Part shown: positions 25,313 through 32,774 of the stretch, piece after piece
Numbering within the stretch: the stretch's first letter is position 1
Layout: each line of letters begins with the position of its first letter
Source of the DNA: JAPUDS01 sp039812985
GTDB lineage: Bacteria > Patescibacteriota > Saccharimonadia > Saccharimonadales > Saccharimonadaceae
Length of the DNA: 56,744 nt
Assembly (NCBI GenBank): GCA_039812985.1
Contig: JBDHUL010000001.1
Location: forward strand, 1-56,744
Reading direction: 5' to 3'
The notes under the pieces: model-generated
What the model saw: the letters and a program-made list of their open reading frames with translations, nothing else
Database searches by the model: none
Told to the model about the DNA's origin: nothing
Position numbers and translations under genes: made by a program

Positions 25313-26605
25313 CTACTGTTCCGTAAGTGTGAACTCACGCTGCCCAACGCGTAAGTGGCTGTTCGACCGTGCCCCCTGGCGGATAAGTTCATGAGTAATG
25401 CCCATTTTGCGCATAATATCGCGTAGGCGGTTCAATGCATGAACGTTCGCAGTATCGGTACGACGAGCAAATTTTTCAATCTTCTCGCCCTTAATCACGT
25501 AGACTACTCCATCTTTTTCGACTGACCATGCTGCATCAGTGGCACGTTCGTCAAGACGTATGACCGGGATTTCTTCTTCGGCCGCGGCCTCTTCTTCGGT
25601 CTCTGCTGCGGCATTACGGCGCACAGCAGAAACCTGACCGGCAAGTTCGCGGAGAAGTTCGGTGAGTCCTTTGTGGGCCTGCGACGACACGGCAAATACT
25701 GGCGTCGTCACTGACACAACTGTCCTCAGGGCACGTTCCTGCATCGCAACAACGTCAGCATCAAGCCCTTCGATTTTTGTCAGTGCAACGACCTCCGGGA
25801 GAGACGCCACAGCCTCGCTGTAGCGGGCAAGCTCTCGACGAATAACCCCATACGCTACTGCCGGATCATCGGTGTAAGCATCAATGAGATGCAGCACTAC
25901 CGCTGTCCGTTCGATGTGGCGAAGAAACGCATCTCCAAGCCCTTTGCCTTCAGCGGCTCCTTCGATAAGACCGGGAATATCGGCAATAAGCAGACTTGCG
26001 CCATCAATATCGGCTACGCCAAGGTTTGGTGACAACGTCGTAAACTCGTAGTCGGCGATTTCAGGACGAGCCTTCGTAACGACGCTTAAAAATGTTGATT
26101 TGCCGGCATTGGGAAACCCGACCAGACCAACATCGGCAAGGAGCTTCAGCTCCAGCTTGGCTTCAAATTCGTCACCAGCTTCACCTAGCTCAGCCACACG
26201 AGGGGCTTGCCGAGTCGAGCTCTTAAAGTGTGCGTTGCCAAACCCGCCGTCGCCCCCGCGGGCAATCACCGCCCGCTCATCGTGAGACGTCAAGTCAGCT
26301 ACCGCCACCCCATCCCGAAGTACCAGTGTGCCAACCGGTACCGACACGAGGAGGTCGCGGCCATTTCGGCCATGTTTTTTCTGCTTCCCCCCCGTTCCAC
26401 CGTCTTCAGCTCGAAGTTCTTGACGCATACGAAAGTCGGCTAACGTATTGATGTTACTGCTTGCAACAAACACAACGTCGCCCCCGCGTCCGCCGTCGCC
26501 CCCATCGGGGCCTCCTTTGTCAACAAATTTCTCATGCCGAAAACTAAGAGCGCCATTGCCCCCGCGGCCAGCGACGACTTTAACAAGTGCAGTATCGACA
26601 AACAT
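25313..26605 (-). CDS. obgE: GTPase Obg/CgtA
   Basis: A 430-residue ribosome-associated GTPase needed for 50S assembly and stress control. The glycine-rich Obg fold occupies about 1-157 (G-G-x-G-G-D-G-G-R-G-G-D-V-V-F). The G domain has P-loop G-F-P-N-A-G-K-S-T (about 166-174), D-I-P-G-L and T-K-I-E. A C-terminal OCT domain (about 345-430) is present, as in Gram-positive Obg. The promoter's TGCTATACT lies six bases before the ATG, so the message should be leaderless. It is the last gene of the long minus-strand block. Confidence 0.97.
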   Translation of the reverse strand: MFVDTALVKVVAGRGGNGALSFRHEKFVDKGGPDGGDGGRGGDVVFVASSNINTLADFRMRQELRAEDGGTGGKQKKHGRNGRDLLVSVPVGTLVLRDGVAVADLTSHDERAVIARGGDGGFGNAHFKSSTRQAPRVAELGEAGDEFEAKLELKLLADVGLVGFPNAGKSTFLSVVTKARPEIADYEFTTLSPNLGVADIDGASLLIADIPGLIEGAAEGKGLGDAFLRHIERTAVVLHLIDAYTDDPAVAYGVIRRELARYSEAVASLPEVVALTKIEGLDADVVAMQERALRTVVSVTTPVFAVSSQAHKGLTELLRELAGQVSAVRRNAAAETEEEAAAEEEIPVIRLDERATDAAWSVEKDGVVYVIKGEKIEKFARRTDTANVHALNRLRDIMRKMGITHELIRQGARSNSHLRVGQREFTLTEQ

Positions 26606-26611
26606 AGTACC

Positions 26612-26620
26612 AGTATAGCA
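26612..26620 (-). promoter_or_regulatory. Extended -10 of obgE, six bases from the start codon
   Basis: TGCTATACT on the minus strand with six bases to ATG 26605. It directly follows the terminator of the LysM-CHAP gene, so obgE is an independent transcription unit. Confidence 0.6.
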
Positions 26621-26645
26621 AAATCGCCCCAGAGAGAGCGATTTT
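26620..26645 (-). terminator. Intrinsic terminator between the LysM-CHAP gene and obgE
   Basis: Inverted repeat AAAATCGC ... GCGATTTT with a 10-base loop; on the minus strand it ends in a short T-run. It lies 22 bases past the stop of the LysM-CHAP gene and abuts the obgE -10. Confidence 0.75.
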
Positions 26646-26666
26646 ATCTATGGAAAAATGAACTCG

Positions 26667-27812
26667 TTACTTTATGAAGGTATAGGACAACACGCCCCCT
26701 CGATCAACATCACGGTAGCTAATAACCCCCCAGCCGCCGCCATTGGCGTAGTAATTCATCTCCGATACGCGTATGCTTCCGTCGGCGTGTTTTTCTTCAA
26801 CAACCGCCACGTGTCCAGCTCCGCCGCCGTTTTGCATCACGTCACCGACGTCAGGATTTCCCCGCGTCACGGTGTATCCCGCTGCGGCGGCCGCATAGGC
26901 CCATGACGAGGCATTTCCCCAGAAGCTTCCGATGGGCCGACCGAGTTGCGCCCTACGGTTATAAGCGTACCAGGTACAGTACCCATAGCTGTATTTGTTA
27001 CCGGCCTGAGCCGCAAACATAGGATTGATAGCTCGAGCTGCTACGACGCCAGTAACTGGTGTCGAGACGTTAATCGTACGCGGTGCAACATATCCCGGAC
27101 GCTCGTTTGCAGGTAGCGTACCTCCCGGTAGTAAAATACGCTGTCCAGCGACAATACCCGTAAGCTCAAGGTTATTTTTACTGACAATACGCGCCTTATC
27201 GGCCTGGTATTTCTGCGCCACGCCATCAAGCGTATCGCCATCCTTAGTCGTGTACACAACACCATCGGCCGCTGGTACGGTCAAATCTGTACCCGGTACG
27301 AGATTATCGGTTACGAGGTTATTTGCCCACTTGAGTGTATCTGGCGTAATACCATAGCGCACGGCAACACTTGGTACCGTGTCACCGGCGATAGCTTTGT
27401 AACTCAAAAGAGCGCTCGAGCTTGCTGGCTCGAACACTTGAGGTTTTGTGATAACTGCCTCATCGCTCTGGGTGAGTTGGCTTTTAACATCCATCGTGAT
27501 GGACATGTTAGTGACTTCGTTTGTCACTGAAAGACCCGCGACTTCGGCCGTACGCGCAGCAAGGCTAGCGACTGCTACCTGATCAACAGATGGGCGAGTC
27601 ACTTCATTTGCTGCTTGGGTTGTACCAGCCACAGAAACTACATCTGTTGGTGGTTTGTAGCCTATAGAGGCAATGGATGCAATAAGTACGAGAACTGAAA
27701 AGTATACAGAAGCGTTTGCAACTTTCTTTGCCTTCTTCAGCGAACGACCCCGCAGAACGGTTCCTGTCATCCGTTGAGTTGAAAGTGCTGTAGATTTTTT
27801 TTCGGCTTTCAC
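26667..27812 (-). CDS. Secreted LysM-CHAP peptidoglycan hydrolase
   Basis: About 381 residues: basic N-terminus, one hydrophobic anchor or signal (about 35-52), then two LysM wall-binding domains (about 133-177, with A-G-D-T-V-P-S-V-A, and 181-226, with D-G-D-T-L-D-G-V-A). A C-terminal CHAP amidase/endopeptidase domain has the catalytic Cys in Y-G-Y-C-T-W-Y-A and His in G-H-V-A-V-V. It would cut cell-wall peptides during growth or separation. The annotated GTG (27812) has no close ribosome-binding site. An AGGAG lies seven bases before an in-frame ATT at 27830, so initiation at ATT is possible. It is preceded by an unusually long leader (about 276 bases) behind a consensus promoter. Confidence 0.88.
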   Translation of the reverse strand: MKAEKKSTALSTQRMTGTVLRGRSLKKAKKVANASVYFSVLVLIASIASIGYKPPTDVVSVAGTTQAANEVTRPSVDQVAVASLAARTAEVAGLSVTNEVTNMSITMDVKSQLTQSDEAVITKPQVFEPASSSALLSYKAIAGDTVPSVAVRYGITPDTLKWANNLVTDNLVPGTDLTVPAADGVVYTTKDGDTLDGVAQKYQADKARIVSKNNLELTGIVAGQRILLPGGTLPANERPGYVAPRTINVSTPVTGVVAARAINPMFAAQAGNKYSYGYCTWYAYNRRAQLGRPIGSFWGNASSWAYAAAAAGYTVTRGNPDVGDVMQNGGGAGHVAVVEEKHADGSIRVSEMNYYANGGGWGVISYRDVDRGGVLSYTFIK

Positions 27813-28135
27813 CGAACGAAAACGTAAAATACTTTATCTCCTGCCGTACGTTGCCGCACGAGCACTACCGGTACTTATCTTGCTTTCTTTCACTGGGTGA
27901 TAAGAAACAGGGCGCTATCGACCATCTTTAGGTTAATTGATATTGACGTTTAAGAATGTTTTTCTCGGCGCCTGTAGCGATGTTAATGGTAGGTCATCTT
28001 GAAAATACTTGGGCTTCCACCGCAGATTGGTATAACAGAGGTGCATGAGCACTCGGGTCATATCAACAGCATAGTGTTTCAATAGACAACATTCATTGTA
28101 CCAAGTATTGCATTTTGTGTCAATATATTGTACTA
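27813..28135 (-). promoter_or_regulatory. Strong promoter and long (about 276-base) leader of the LysM-CHAP gene
   Basis: Minus-strand promoter: TTGACA (28118-28123), 17-base spacer, TACAAT (28095-28100), giving a start near 28088. The leader then runs to 27813 with several short inverted repeats, for example CTTATC ... GATAAG (near 27875-27905). Long structured leaders before wall hydrolases are often riboswitches, but the conserved blocks of the ydaO/c-di-AMP class were not found. A 42-codon frame starting at an internal ATG lies in the leader and lacks a ribosome-binding site. Confidence 0.5.
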
Positions 28136-29407
28136 TTATAGTTCGCAAAGTGTTTTGCAGTATTTTGCGGCATTTGATTCATGCTCGGCGTTAGTCCGCG
28201 CAAAATAGATAAGCCCGTCATCACCCGCAAGAAAAAACAAGTAGTCCGTTGACGACGGGTTAGCCACAGCCTGGAGCGCCATTTCTCCGGGTGAAGCAAT
28301 GGGGCCCGGAGGCAATCCGGCATGGATACGCGTGTTATAGGGAGATTCCAGTTCGGGTGTTGGCGCAACCCCCATCATGTCGGCAGCATAAATAAATGTC
28401 ACGTCAGAACCGAGCGGCATACCATCCTGTAGCCGCTTCAAAAATACCTGTGCAATCTCCTGTTGGTACCCGTAACACCTTGCTTTACGCTCGGGTGTTG
28501 GTTTATCCTCGCAGTTGAGCTCACGCTGAACAATAGACGCAAGCGTAATACCCTGATACAACGTCAGTCCATGGGCTTTAAATTTGGCTTCAAGATCATT
28601 TTTCTGAACAATCGCATAAAAATGCTTAAAGGATTCTTCTAACACTTGGTCGGCTGTGGCTTCCAACGGCATATAGTAGGTTTCGCCAAAAATATAACCC
28701 TCAAGAGTCATTCCGGCGGGTTTGCCTGCAAACAATGGTCCGGTGTATTGTTTCTGGAACGCGGCCGTAATCTGACCGTCGCTGTATCCGGCATGTTGCA
28801 AGACATACTTGACATACATCGTCTGACTGAGGAGCGCTCCAGATGGTTTATACAACGGCTTCTCAATAGTTCCTCCTGGGAAGAACGTAATAGCTCGGAA
28901 ATCATGACAGCCAGCGGTAAGTTTTTGCAACAGCTCTTCGGACGTCTCCGACCGCTTCAAACTACAGGTTCCCGCCTTGAGAGCGTCTTTTTTTCCTGCA
29001 ATAGTAGCATATATCTCAAAGGCAAGTTCATTTCGTATCAGGCCACGTTGCCGCAGGTGCGTTGCTATGTCAGAAAAATGCGCTCCTTCAGCGACGACAA
29101 ATTTAACAGCGGCGTGATCGTTGCTATCCATGGGACGAAGTTGTTCATTGTACCACCAATACATTCCGCCAATCCCGCCCAGAAGCAAGAGGGCGACACT
29201 AGACAGTACCCATCGCCATACTGGGCGAGGTCGTCTCGTGTGCTGTGAATGGTCGATATCGCTAAGAGGTACGGCTTGAATCGAGGGGGATGCGACAGGC
29301 GGCACTGGCGCGCGGGCAGGAGGAAGTGGACCGACGCGTCCAGCTCCCTGGTCGAGCTGAGACTGGTTCACAGTCCGAACACGGCCTTTAGGCGGTCGTA
29401 TATCCAT
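28136..29407 (-). CDS. mltG: Endolytic murein transglycosylase MltG (YceG-like)
   Basis: A 423-residue inner-membrane enzyme that cleaves nascent glycan strands and so sets their length. A proline-rich cytosolic N-terminus (about 1-65) precedes one membrane helix (about 66-86). The YceG domain has the catalytic-site region L-A-S-I-V-Q-R-E-L, followed by V-F-L-K-R-L-Q-D-G-M-P-L-G-S-D and Y-N-T-R ... G-L-P-P-G-P-I near the C-terminus. It overlaps ruvX by 20 bases, the usual mltG/ruvX pairing, and ends the FtsA-like operon. Confidence 0.93.
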   Translation of the reverse strand: MDIRPPKGRVRTVNQSQLDQGAGRVGPLPPARAPVPPVASPSIQAVPLSDIDHSQHTRRPRPVWRWVLSSVALLLLGGIGGMYWWYNEQLRPMDSNDHAAVKFVVAEGAHFSDIATHLRQRGLIRNELAFEIYATIAGKKDALKAGTCSLKRSETSEELLQKLTAGCHDFRAITFFPGGTIEKPLYKPSGALLSQTMYVKYVLQHAGYSDGQITAAFQKQYTGPLFAGKPAGMTLEGYIFGETYYMPLEATADQVLEESFKHFYAIVQKNDLEAKFKAHGLTLYQGITLASIVQRELNCEDKPTPERKARCYGYQQEIAQVFLKRLQDGMPLGSDVTFIYAADMMGVAPTPELESPYNTRIHAGLPPGPIASPGEMALQAVANPSSTDYLFFLAGDDGLIYFARTNAEHESNAAKYCKTLCEL

Positions 29408-29807
29408 AGTGTATCTCTATATAATCTTGTAAAATAATGGCTGCTGCTTCGGCGTCGATATCGGCTTTCGTATGCGACCCGCGTTGACGCAAACGCTCCT
29501 CGGCAATCACTGAAGTTAACGATTCATCCTGAAATGCAATATCTATTTTGAAACGACCAAGCCGACTCGCAAACGACTCCACGATAGCCGTCTGAGCAGT
29601 AGCGTCACCGGACTGATTGCGTGGATAGCCCACCACAATCACTACCGGAGTGTACTCATCGATAATTGCTTGGAGCTGCTCAAACTCAGTACCATCGACG
29701 AGCACTGCCTTAAGTGGCACGGCAAGCTTTGTATCGAGCTCTGCTTTCGCTACACCGATACGTCTCGCACCCACGTCGAGACCAAGAACCGCGCGGCTAT
29801 TTTTCAT
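29388..29807 (-). CDS. ruvX: RuvX/YqgF-family RNase H-fold nuclease
   Basis: A 139-residue RNase H-fold protein, a putative Holliday-junction resolvase with a proven role in pre-16S rRNA 5' maturation in E. coli. Motifs: L-G-L-D-V-G-A-R-R-I-G-V-A (8-20), V-G-Y-P-R-N-Q-S-G (about 60-68), D-E-S-L-T-S (about 96-101) and a C-terminal D-x-E-A-A-A-I-I-L-Q-D. It overlaps both the upstream membrane-protein gene (11 bases) and mltG. Confidence 0.92.
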   Translation of the reverse strand: MKNSRAVLGLDVGARRIGVAKAELDTKLAVPLKAVLVDGTEFEQLQAIIDEYTPVVIVVGYPRNQSGDATAQTAIVESFASRLGRFKIDIAFQDESLTSVIAEERLRQRGSHTKADIDAEAAAIILQDYIEIHYGYTTA

Positions 29808-31437
29808 CTTTTATTGAGAAATTGATGGTGATACGTTTTGCGTCGTTCGGAACAGTGGTGACCCAAAAGGGAGATAGTTTGACATCGACGCTATCGACAC
29901 CCTGTATGGCACCGACAAGCTGTTGCACCTCACCAATACGCTTGCCCTTAATGTCACTGGCTAGTTTTTCGTCGTCAATATTTGGACCAATCTGAGCCGG
30001 CGTAGCTGCTTTTACGCTGTATCCTTGATCGGTCTTCATGAACTGCGAAAACTGCGTCGTTCTTTCGCCAAAATCATAGACTTTTTGTGTTGTGTCGTCC
30101 TTTAACTGCGTTTTTAGGTAATCGCCATACACTGCTTTCAAATCGGAGCGCTTTACGCCAACGAGCGTATAGGTAGTCTCAGCCGTTAGCTTTGCTGCCG
30201 AAGTCGTCATCTCTGCCCCAACAGCAGGGGTACTTGTTGGTGTGCCCGCATCGACACTAAACGCTTCATCTATACCGACCTCATCAGTCTGGAATTGTTT
30301 TTTTAACTCGTCTTTTACGGTGTTCGCATCCTGTGTTTTGAGCAAATCTTTAGCCTTTGCAACGTCGTCGTCCGTTACCACTGGAACGGTTTTATCAGTT
30401 CCCCCAGCCGTTGCATCCGTAAACACTGCGCTGACACCACCCGGCTCACCATTCAATGCACCGGAAGCACCGTTGTATTTTGTCCCTGGAGCCTCTGCTG
30501 CAACCGTCCCATTTGCCGTACCCGGGCATATATATCCAGGGCAGCTGAATGAAAGCGTTGCCGCAGGGATAGTCACTGCAGCCGACATTTTAAATACCAA
30601 CCCGCTGCTACTTGTCAGGCTCGTGCCCGCTGGCAATGTTTTTGAACTATCTGATGCATTGGAGAGTTTTAACGACCCGACTGCTTTCTCGCCAACGTCT
30701 TTTTTCCCAGTTGGCTGAAAGTCAACTGAGGCTGTTTTCTTTACTTGTTTTATAACCGCGGGCAACACTGCCTGACCTACATCAAGTGTTGCATTGGGCC
30801 GAAGTAGCAAGGTCTTGTTAATATTTACAATGTTGGTCTTGGCGGCTATGGTCACGTCTGCCCGACCGGCAAAAACAATGGCCCACACAAGAAATACGAC
30901 AAATAGGATGCCGAGACCGCCAAAAAGAAATAGTTTTTTACGAAACACGTTGAAATTTGGAATACCTATGCCTGCCGAAGGCTTTTTCTTCACGGGCGTT
31001 ACCGCGCCATTGGTCGGCTTATCGACAACGGCTGCACTGGCAACAGGTCGCGGTGTCGTTCGAGGAGTATCATTTGCCACCTCGGCGGGAACATCGAGGC
31101 TCATTCCTTCGAGCTCTTCACCGTTAATCACGTCGTCTCCGTAGTTAACAGCCTCCGACGGAGCGGTCAGCTCTGGCTTGCTCTGAAGGTTTTTGGCAAT
31201 CGGTAGCGCTACTTCTCCAGCGAGACCAGTCAATGCAACGTCGTTCGTAATCAAGACAATGCGCTTGTCGGCATGCGACGCCGCTCGCTGGAGGAGCTTC
31301 AAGTTCACAATACTCTGTAACACTCCGATGCGCTTTGGCGGCACCAGGGCAACAATACCCGAACCGGCCCCTTTCACCTTGTCAATGATCGTCGTGATGT
31401 CGTCTTCGGTATCTATGTATATAACGTCTTTTTTCAT
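29797..31437 (-). CDS. Single-pass membrane protein with a baseplate-J-like outer domain, function unknown
   Basis: A 546-residue protein with no confident family. A cytosolic alpha/beta domain (about 1-85) contains an I-V-A-L-V-P-P-K-R-I-G-V-L strand-helix block. A linker precedes one membrane helix (about 169-191). The outer part is rich in beta structure, with blocks such as L-P-A-G-T-S-L-T-S-S-S-G-L-V-F-K (about 270-285) followed by I-P-A and A-x-A-P-G-T-K-Y-N, reminiscent of baseplate J/gp47-type domains. The tail alternates Ser/Thr/Ala-rich and charged stretches. It lies between the FtsA-like gene (four-base gap) and ruvX, suggesting an envelope or cell-surface machine. That is an inference from position. 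Confidence 0.6.
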   Translation of the reverse strand: MKKDVIYIDTEDDITTIIDKVKGAGSGIVALVPPKRIGVLQSIVNLKLLQRAASHADKRIVLITNDVALTGLAGEVALPIAKNLQSKPELTAPSEAVNYGDDVINGEELEGMSLDVPAEVANDTPRTTPRPVASAAVVDKPTNGAVTPVKKKPSAGIGIPNFNVFRKKLFLFGGLGILFVVFLVWAIVFAGRADVTIAAKTNIVNINKTLLLRPNATLDVGQAVLPAVIKQVKKTASVDFQPTGKKDVGEKAVGSLKLSNASDSSKTLPAGTSLTSSSGLVFKMSAAVTIPAATLSFSCPGYICPGTANGTVAAEAPGTKYNGASGALNGEPGGVSAVFTDATAGGTDKTVPVVTDDDVAKAKDLLKTQDANTVKDELKKQFQTDEVGIDEAFSVDAGTPTSTPAVGAEMTTSAAKLTAETTYTLVGVKRSDLKAVYGDYLKTQLKDDTTQKVYDFGERTTQFSQFMKTDQGYSVKAATPAQIGPNIDDEKLASDIKGKRIGEVQQLVGAIQGVDSVDVKLSPFWVTTVPNDAKRITINFSIKDEK

Positions 31438-31441
31438 GGTA

Positions 31442-32713
31442 TTACACCCTGAGCAGCCGGTTTAATTTTTCTTTGAGCGTATCGCTACCAGCTCCACCCC
31501 CTATCGTATCATACCCAACCCTGAGCAGGCCCATGGCAGTGACGTAGGTATGATCACCAGCATCGCCCGTACTATCCTCGATGCCTTCCACTTCCTCAGG
31601 GGTAATAAGGTGGACGCTCGGACGTTTTGTAAACGGTAGTGTTTTGTACCAGTCGCTGGATTCGAGCGCCGACACGAGTTGCTTCAGGCTAGCTCCACCA
31701 CCGCAAAGCAGTATACGGTTTGGGAGATGGTCAACCGAATCAAACTCTGACAGCGCTAGCTCAACGCCACTCAACCAAACCTCAAGGGTCTTGTCCACGG
31801 CAGCACCTACTTCTTTCACAACACTTTCTCGAATCTTTTCATCATCAATGTTAACTTTGAGTTTTTCGGCATCATCAAAACCAAGGTCCATTTCAGAGGC
31901 AATTGTTCGCGTAAAGCTTCGTCCGCCGATACCAAACATTTTTGTTCCTTCCACCCCGCCATCACTCACCACGGCAATGTCGGTCGTGCCGCCACCAACG
32001 TCAACGAGCACAGCTGTAAAATTGCTACTCGCGTCAGCCCCAAGCATGCTACGCGAGACCGCAAACGGTTCGGCCGCCACTGCTACCAAGTCGAGATCCA
32101 GTTCGTTCGCCGTTCGTTCTAGAGCACCAATATGCACCATAGGTGCAAACGCCGTATAAATCTGAATCGCGACATCCTTACCCTGAAACCCTATGGGGTT
32201 AGCAACTTTATATCCATCGATATGGATGCTCACAATTGCTGAGTTGACTAGTCGAACCTCAACATCTTCGTTACCGGTTTCGAGCGCGATTTGTTTTTGT
32301 GCTTTGGCCTGTGCTCGTTCCTGTACCCGTTCAATGATGAATTCTATCTCGCGTATGTCGAGTGCCTGATCTGGATGCGGACGCTTGTAGCGTATAGTAC
32401 TGGTCAGGCCCTTCACAAGCTCTCCAGCAATCCCAATAACGGCTCTTTTCCCTTGCACGCCGGCTTGCTCTTCGGCCTGCGCCAGAGCTTCTTCACAGTT
32501 TCGTACTACACCGGCAATATCTGCTATGGCGCCACTATGCATATCATCAAGGCCCTGGTGTTTGCGGCCGACACCGATGATTTTGATTGTATCGCCTTCC
32601 ACGCGCGCAACAAGCGCCTTAACGAATTCTGTCCCGATGTCGAGTCCAACGATAATATCGTCGCCAGCGGTTTGTTTTGCGGGCAGGTATTTTTTGAATT
32701 TGTCGATAATCAT
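31442..32713 (-). CDS. ftsA: FtsA/PilM-like actin-fold ATPase
   Basis: A 423-residue actin-fold protein. Phosphate loop 1 is V-G-L-D-I-G-T-E-F-V-K (about 22-32), an SHS2/1C-like insert follows (I-I-G-V-G ... G-A-I-A-D-I), phosphate loop 2 is V-D-V-G-G-G-T-T-D (about 237-245), and the adenosine motif is L-C-G-G-G-A (about 332-337). These features fit FtsA, the membrane tether of FtsZ, but PilM (type IV pilus) shares the same fold. No ftsZ and no pilM-N-O-P set is adjacent, so the choice stays open. A TATAAT and AAGGAAC precede the ATG, so it starts the operon with the membrane protein, ruvX and mltG. Confidence 0.8.
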   Translation of the reverse strand: MIIDKFKKYLPAKQTAGDDIIVGLDIGTEFVKALVARVEGDTIKIIGVGRKHQGLDDMHSGAIADIAGVVRNCEEALAQAEEQAGVQGKRAVIGIAGELVKGLTSTIRYKRPHPDQALDIREIEFIIERVQERAQAKAQKQIALETGNEDVEVRLVNSAIVSIHIDGYKVANPIGFQGKDVAIQIYTAFAPMVHIGALERTANELDLDLVAVAAEPFAVSRSMLGADASSNFTAVLVDVGGGTTDIAVVSDGGVEGTKMFGIGGRSFTRTIASEMDLGFDDAEKLKVNIDDEKIRESVVKEVGAAVDKTLEVWLSGVELALSEFDSVDHLPNRILLCGGGASLKQLVSALESSDWYKTLPFTKRPSVHLITPEEVEGIEDSTGDAGDHTYVTAMGLLRVGYDTIGGGAGSDTLKEKLNRLLRV

Positions 32714-32774
32714 GTTCCTTATGATTATACACTACTTGGAAAACGGCGGGGAGTTTTCGGTAAGTCCCTGGTAT

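Noticed and set aside
27813..28088. ydaO-type c-di-AMP riboswitch before the LysM-CHAP gene
   Set aside because: The context fits, but the conserved sequence blocks of that class were not found by eye on the minus strand.
27933..28148. 71-residue ORF in the leader of the LysM-CHAP gene
   Set aside because: Its start lies upstream of the predicted transcription start, and the internal ATG version has no ribosome-binding site and unremarkable composition.
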